Shown here in pieces: positions 60,971-64,000 of a stretch of 64,000 bases of DNA; the first letter of the stretch is position 1, and each line of letters starts with the position of its first letter. The DNA is from Bacteriovoracaceae bacterium UBA6153 (GTDB lineage: Bacteria > Bdellovibrionota > Bacteriovoracia > Bacteriovoracales > Bacteriovoracaceae): contig DIUR01000033.1 of assembly GCA_002428265.1 (NCBI GenBank), positions 372,001 to 436,000 on the forward strand. Direction: 5' to 3'. Position numbers and translations under genes: made by a program. Under the pieces are notes generated by a model. That model was given only the letters and a program-made list of their open reading frames with translations, was not told the DNA's origin and did not search any database.

Positions 60971-62596
60971 TTATTTCCTGTTCTTAATTGTAAATTTATC
61001 TGACTCATCAATAAAAGCTTTAAAAAGCGGATGAGGTGAAAATGGTTTTGATTTAAACTCCGGGTGATACTGGCAAGCAATGAAAAATGGATGATCAGCA
61101 AGCTCTACCACTTCAACCAAATTTAACTCACGGTTGAATCCAGAAACAATCATTCCTGCATCCGTCAGGTTTTTCATATACATGTTGTTAACTTCAAGAC
61201 GATGGCGGTGACGCTCTTGAATTTTTTCACTCTTATAAACTTTAAAAGCGAGAGACTTCGGTTCTAGATGGCATTCATAAGAGCCAAGTCTCATGCTCCC
61301 ACCTTTACTTCCCGTATCACTTTGCCCTTCCATATAATGAATCAAGTGGGCTCCACCTGATTGAAACTCTTCTGAAGTGGCATCTTTAATCCCTGCTACA
61401 TTCCTAGCGTATTCAATGACAGCTAATTGAAGACCTAGACAAATTCCAAAGAAAGGAATTTTTTTCGTTCGTGCGTATTCAATCGCCTTAATTTTTCCTT
61501 CTGTTCCACGACTTCCAAATCCGCCAGGAACTAAAATCCCCTGCACATCTTTAAAGATCTCATCAAGATTAGAATCTTTCTCTAATTGTTCTGAATCGAT
61601 ATAAACCGGTTTAAATTTTAACTGCGATGAAATGGCACCGTGATTAAGAGCTTCATCAAGTGACTTGTACGACTCAACCAGGTCAGTGTATTTTCCAACG
61701 ATCCCGATCTTAACTTCTCTTAACGGATTGGTAAAATTGTAGACAACTTTTTCCAGGTCTTCAATCTTGGGAGCTGCTGCCCAAATTCCCAGCATTTCAC
61801 TGACTCTTTCATCAAGACCTTGTTTGTGAAATTCAAGAGGAACTTTATAAATGGAATCCATATCAATTGATTGAAAAACATTTTTTCTTCCAACGTTACA
61901 AAAACGCGAAATTTTATCAAGTGTGTCTTCATCCACTTCTCTATCTGATCTGCAGATAATAATTTGTGGAGAAAGACCTTGAGACATTAATTCTTTCACA
62001 GAGTGCTGAGCAGGCTTTGACTTAAGTTCACCGGCAGCTGCAATGTAAGGGAGAAGAACTAAGTGAATAAATAAAACGTTCGCTGCCCCTTCATCGTGGG
62101 CCAGCTGTCTGATTGATTCAATAAAAGGAAGAGATTCAATATCACCAACCGTTCCGCCAATTTCTCCAATGAGCAGGTCACAGTTCTCACTTGCCGTATG
62201 GATTCTTCTTTTGATTTCATTGGTAATATGAGGAACGACCTGAACCGTCTTACCTAAGTATGTACCAGCTCTTTCGTTTTCAATAACTTTTAAATAAACC
62301 TGACCAGTTGTAAAATTACTTTCACGCTTTAGTGTAAGCGAAGTAAATCTTTCGTAGTGACCTAAATCCAAATCAGTTTCAGCACCATCATCCGTGACAA
62401 AAACTTCTCCGTGCTGAGTAGGACTCATTGTTCCCGGGTCAACGTTGATATACGGGTCCATCTTAAGCATAGAAACTTTAATTCCACGTCTTTCTAATAG
62501 TCCTGCAATACTTGCTGCTGCTAGACCTTTACCAAGTGAGCTTGCAACTCCACCAGTGATAAAGATATATTTTTTTTGTTTTTTATTTTCTGCCAT
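60971..62596 (-). CDS. pyrG: CTP synthase
   Basis: This 541-residue enzyme makes CTP from UTP, ATP and glutamine. The synthetase half begins YIFITGGVASSLGKGLAAAS, with KMDPYINVDPGTMSP. The C-terminal amidotransferase has its Cys in FFGICLGLQLAVIE and its His/Glu in CQYHPEFKSKP. CTP is the co-substrate of KdsB, so its place between kdsB and kdsA is logical. It overlaps the end of kdsB by 14 bases. Confidence 0.97.
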   Translation of the reverse strand: MAENKKQKKYIFITGGVASSLGKGLAAASIAGLLERRGIKVSMLKMDPYINVDPGTMSPTQHGEVFVTDDGAETDLDLGHYERFTSLTLKRESNFTTGQVYLKVIENERAGTYLGKTVQVVPHITNEIKRRIHTASENCDLLIGEIGGTVGDIESLPFIESIRQLAHDEGAANVLFIHLVLLPYIAAAGELKSKPAQHSVKELMSQGLSPQIIICRSDREVDEDTLDKISRFCNVGRKNVFQSIDMDSIYKVPLEFHKQGLDERVSEMLGIWAAAPKIEDLEKVVYNFTNPLREVKIGIVGKYTDLVESYKSLDEALNHGAISSQLKFKPVYIDSEQLEKDSNLDEIFKDVQGILVPGGFGSRGTEGKIKAIEYARTKKIPFFGICLGLQLAVIEYARNVAGIKDATSEEFQSGGAHLIHYMEGQSDTGSKGGSMRLGSYECHLEPKSLAFKVYKSEKIQERHRHRLEVNNMYMKNLTDAGMIVSGFNRELNLVEVVELADHPFFIACQYHPEFKSKPFSPHPLFKAFIDESDKFTIKNRK

Positions 62597-63359
62597 TTAA
62601 CACCTCTTCTACTTTTTTAACATCTTCTGGATGATCCACGCCCATCACCACGCTTTTTGTCTCCATCGCACCAATGGTCATTCCCAATTCAAGTGCACGA
62701 AGCTGTTCTAATTTTTCTAAATCTTCCAATCTTGAAACTGGAGCTTTAGCAAATTGAGAAAGGGCCTCTGGTCTGTAGGAATAAACACCAATATGAAGAA
62801 ACCAGTAATCACTGCCATGAAGATCAACGCCAATATCTCTTTTAAACGGAATGCCCGCTCTAGAAAAATAAAACGCTTTACCTGTCGTTTCACTCATGGC
62901 GACTTTAACTTTATTCGGGTCTTGAAAAGCCGTATCAAAACCCATTTGTTTTTTTACCAGTGTCGTAATCTCAAACGGGTTATTTAAATGAAATTCAGCG
63001 AGCCTGACTAAATCACTTCCTTCCAAAAGAGGTTCATCACCTTGAACATTGATCACCAGGTCATACTTTTTATTTTCAAAAAAACGTTTATAGGCCAGCT
63101 CAATTCTCAGTGTTCCAGAAATGACATCGTCATCAACTCTGACAACATTTCCCCCCGTAGATTTTAAATGATTCTCAACTTCATCACTGTCAGTGACGGC
63201 GTAAGATTCAAAATGAATATCTGGATGAGTGGCCTTTTGACAGTTTTCCAGCACCCGACTAATCATGGATTTTCCAGCAATCAAGGCCAAAGGCTTTCCT
63301 GGAAACCTAGTCGAAGCAAAACGCGCGGGAATTAAAATGAGGACGCTTTTTTTACTCAC
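62583..63359 (-). CDS. kdsB: CMP-Kdo synthetase
   Basis: This protein of about 258 residues activates Kdo with CTP for lipopolysaccharide core synthesis. The frame is open further upstream, but I chose GTG 63359: GGAG stands 8 bases before it, and the protein then starts VSKKSVLILIPARFASTRFP, directly at the nucleotide-binding motif as in KdsB. Other signatures are GKPLALIAGKSMISRVLENC, NVQGDEPLLEG and the late LEKLEQLRALELG. It is the first gene of the operon reading to 57435 and is divergent from the small exported protein at 63418. Confidence 0.94.
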   Translation of the reverse strand: MSKKSVLILIPARFASTRFPGKPLALIAGKSMISRVLENCQKATHPDIHFESYAVTDSDEVENHLKSTGGNVVRVDDDVISGTLRIELAYKRFFENKKYDLVINVQGDEPLLEGSDLVRLAEFHLNNPFEITTLVKKQMGFDTAFQDPNKVKVAMSETTGKAFYFSRAGIPFKRDIGVDLHGSDYWFLHIGVYSYRPEALSQFAKAPVSRLEDLEKLEQLRALELGMTIGAMETKSVVMGVDHPEDVKKVEEVLNGRK

Positions 63360-63417
63360 TTTAAAGCTCTCCAAAGTTTGATATAATAAGACAATATTAT
63401 AGTGGAGACACCTCAGT

Positions 63418-63768
63418 ATGGCCCAAATATTTTCCATTCTATCGCTGATTATTTCCATCGGATATTATTCGTTGACTCATGCCGAAGATTATAAGCGCAC
63501 AGTCATTACCGATCCTAGTATCAGCCGCAGATGTGAGCTACTGACAGAAACCAGAAAAGAGAAAATTGCCAATAAACAACGCATACTGGCCATGATTGAA
63601 CGTAATAAGCATCTTCAAACCATCACTCCAGAAAATAAAGTCACACTCAAAAAAAAGCTGGAGGTCAATTTAGGCCATCTGGAGCATGAACTGACTCTGA
63701 CCCTGACACAAATCCAGTATCAGGAAGAAAATATCGTGAGAAAAGGCTGTCCTGGCGTAACTCTATAA
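63418..63768 (+). CDS. Small exported helical protein of unknown function
   Basis: This 116-residue protein has a signal peptide (IFSILSLIISIGYYSLTHA) and a highly charged helical mature part (TETRKEKIANKQRILAMIER) likely to form a coiled-coil hairpin, bounded by two cysteines (RRCELL, KGCPGV). GGAG stands 10 bases before the ATG. Only 58 bases separate it from divergent kdsB. No family is recognised. Confidence 0.65.
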   Translation: MAQIFSILSLIISIGYYSLTHAEDYKRTVITDPSISRRCELLTETRKEKIANKQRILAMIERNKHLQTITPENKVTLKKKLEVNLGHLEHELTLTLTQIQYQEENIVRKGCPGVTL

Positions 63769-63848
63769 AAAACTTTTCAATGCATATCGTCCACTCTATC
63801 CTATTCTAAACCTAATACTGTTAAGTAGAATTAATAGAGAAAACACCT

Positions 63849-64000
63849 ATGAACAAAAAGCTTTTTTTGTCCCTTCTTGCTCTGTGTATTTTAAATTCAG
63901 GGGCAGCCGTCTCTCAAGACGACGACACCATTGAAACTTTAAATAGTTCAGACACTTCTTCTAATCCTGAATTAAGTGATGAACCACAAACTCTTCCTCC
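63849..64000 (+). CDS. Exported protein, N-terminal part only
   Basis: An ATG at 63849 opens a frame running off the window end. The first residues (MNKKLFLSLLALCILNSGA) are a clear signal peptide, followed by an acidic, Ser/Thr-rich stretch. A possible -10 box (TAGAAT, 63826-63831) lies upstream. No function can be assigned from 50 residues. Confidence 0.65.
   Translation, partial: MNKKLFLSLLALCILNSGAAVSQDDDTIETLNSSDTSSNPELSDEPQTLP

Noticed and set aside
1..64000. CRISPR arrays, insertion sequences, prophage or integrative elements
   Set aside because: No regularly spaced repeats, transposase, integrase or phage structural genes were seen on reading. The single tRNA has no duplicated 3' end nearby that would mark an attachment site.

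Overview
The window looks like chromosomal core sequence from a low-GC, Gram-negative, motile didermal bacterium. The evidence is Kdo synthesis genes, LolA-like and LolD-like proteins, many lipoproteins with classical lipoboxes, outer-membrane barrel proteins, a chemotaxis operon and MotA/MotB. Dense operons, many envelope proteins of unknown function and unusual fusion proteins would suit a Bdellovibrionota member such as a Bacteriovorax-like predator. That assignment is inference from gene style; no rRNA or other phylogenetic marker was compared. I see no mobile element, prophage or CRISPR array, and one tRNA gene.

Layout. 164-9924 (+): a tightly packed seven-gene operon behind a sigma-28-like promoter. 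It encodes a PEGA/TPR lipoprotein, MotA, MotB, a hybrid protein with a FliF-like periplasmic/membrane part and a FliG-like cytoplasmic part, a small barrel-like protein, a 1639-residue Ig-like/NHL lipoprotein and a small exported protein. This is the best candidate for an undescribed system: a compact envelope motor with stator and rotor parts but no other flagellar genes beside it. 10022-12794: a CPA2 antiporter and a small secreted protein. 12896-16804 (+): LolA-like protein, outer-membrane barrel, LolD-like ATPase and LolC/E-like permease, which form a plausible lipid or lipoprotein export route. 16787-26101 (-): queG, a pyruvate kinase fused to a ferredoxin domain, a long coiled-coil protein, a DsbA-type lipoprotein and an asymmetric heterodimeric ABC exporter.

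26219-26293 (+): tRNA-Val. 26332-31963 (-): cheA, cheW, a CheR-receiver-degenerate CheB fusion, and cheB. 32190-38312: ilvE, a ferredoxin, a phosphohexomutase, queC, two small secreted proteins and pyrD. 38245-43952 (-): dnaE followed by an unknown exported protein and a FlgT/CsgG-like lipoprotein, running into pyrD. 44120-48015 (+): an unknown anchored protein, a HAD-like phosphatase ending in a consensus sliding-clamp-binding peptide, and a fatty acid cis/trans isomerase. 48030-52853 (-): a TPR lipoprotein, a FecR-domain protein, guaB and guaA. 52950-55062 (-): a membrane histidine kinase coupled to a cobalamin-binding-like protein without a signal peptide. 55244-57454 (+): a DsbD-type reductase. 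57435-63359 (-): kdsB, pyrG, kdsA, kdsC, a DUF493 protein, gpsA and an ADP-ribosylglycohydrolase. 63418-64000 (+): a small exported protein and the start of another.

Two themes link distant genes. Motility and chemotaxis: the MotAB operon, the che operon and a FlgT-like protein, with sigma-28-like boxes upstream of the first two. Envelope biogenesis: Lol-like export, Kdo, thiol-disulfide exchange and many lipoproteins. Convergent genes are packed to the point of sharing stop codons, and several terminator-like hairpins lie inside coding sequence or over stop codons.
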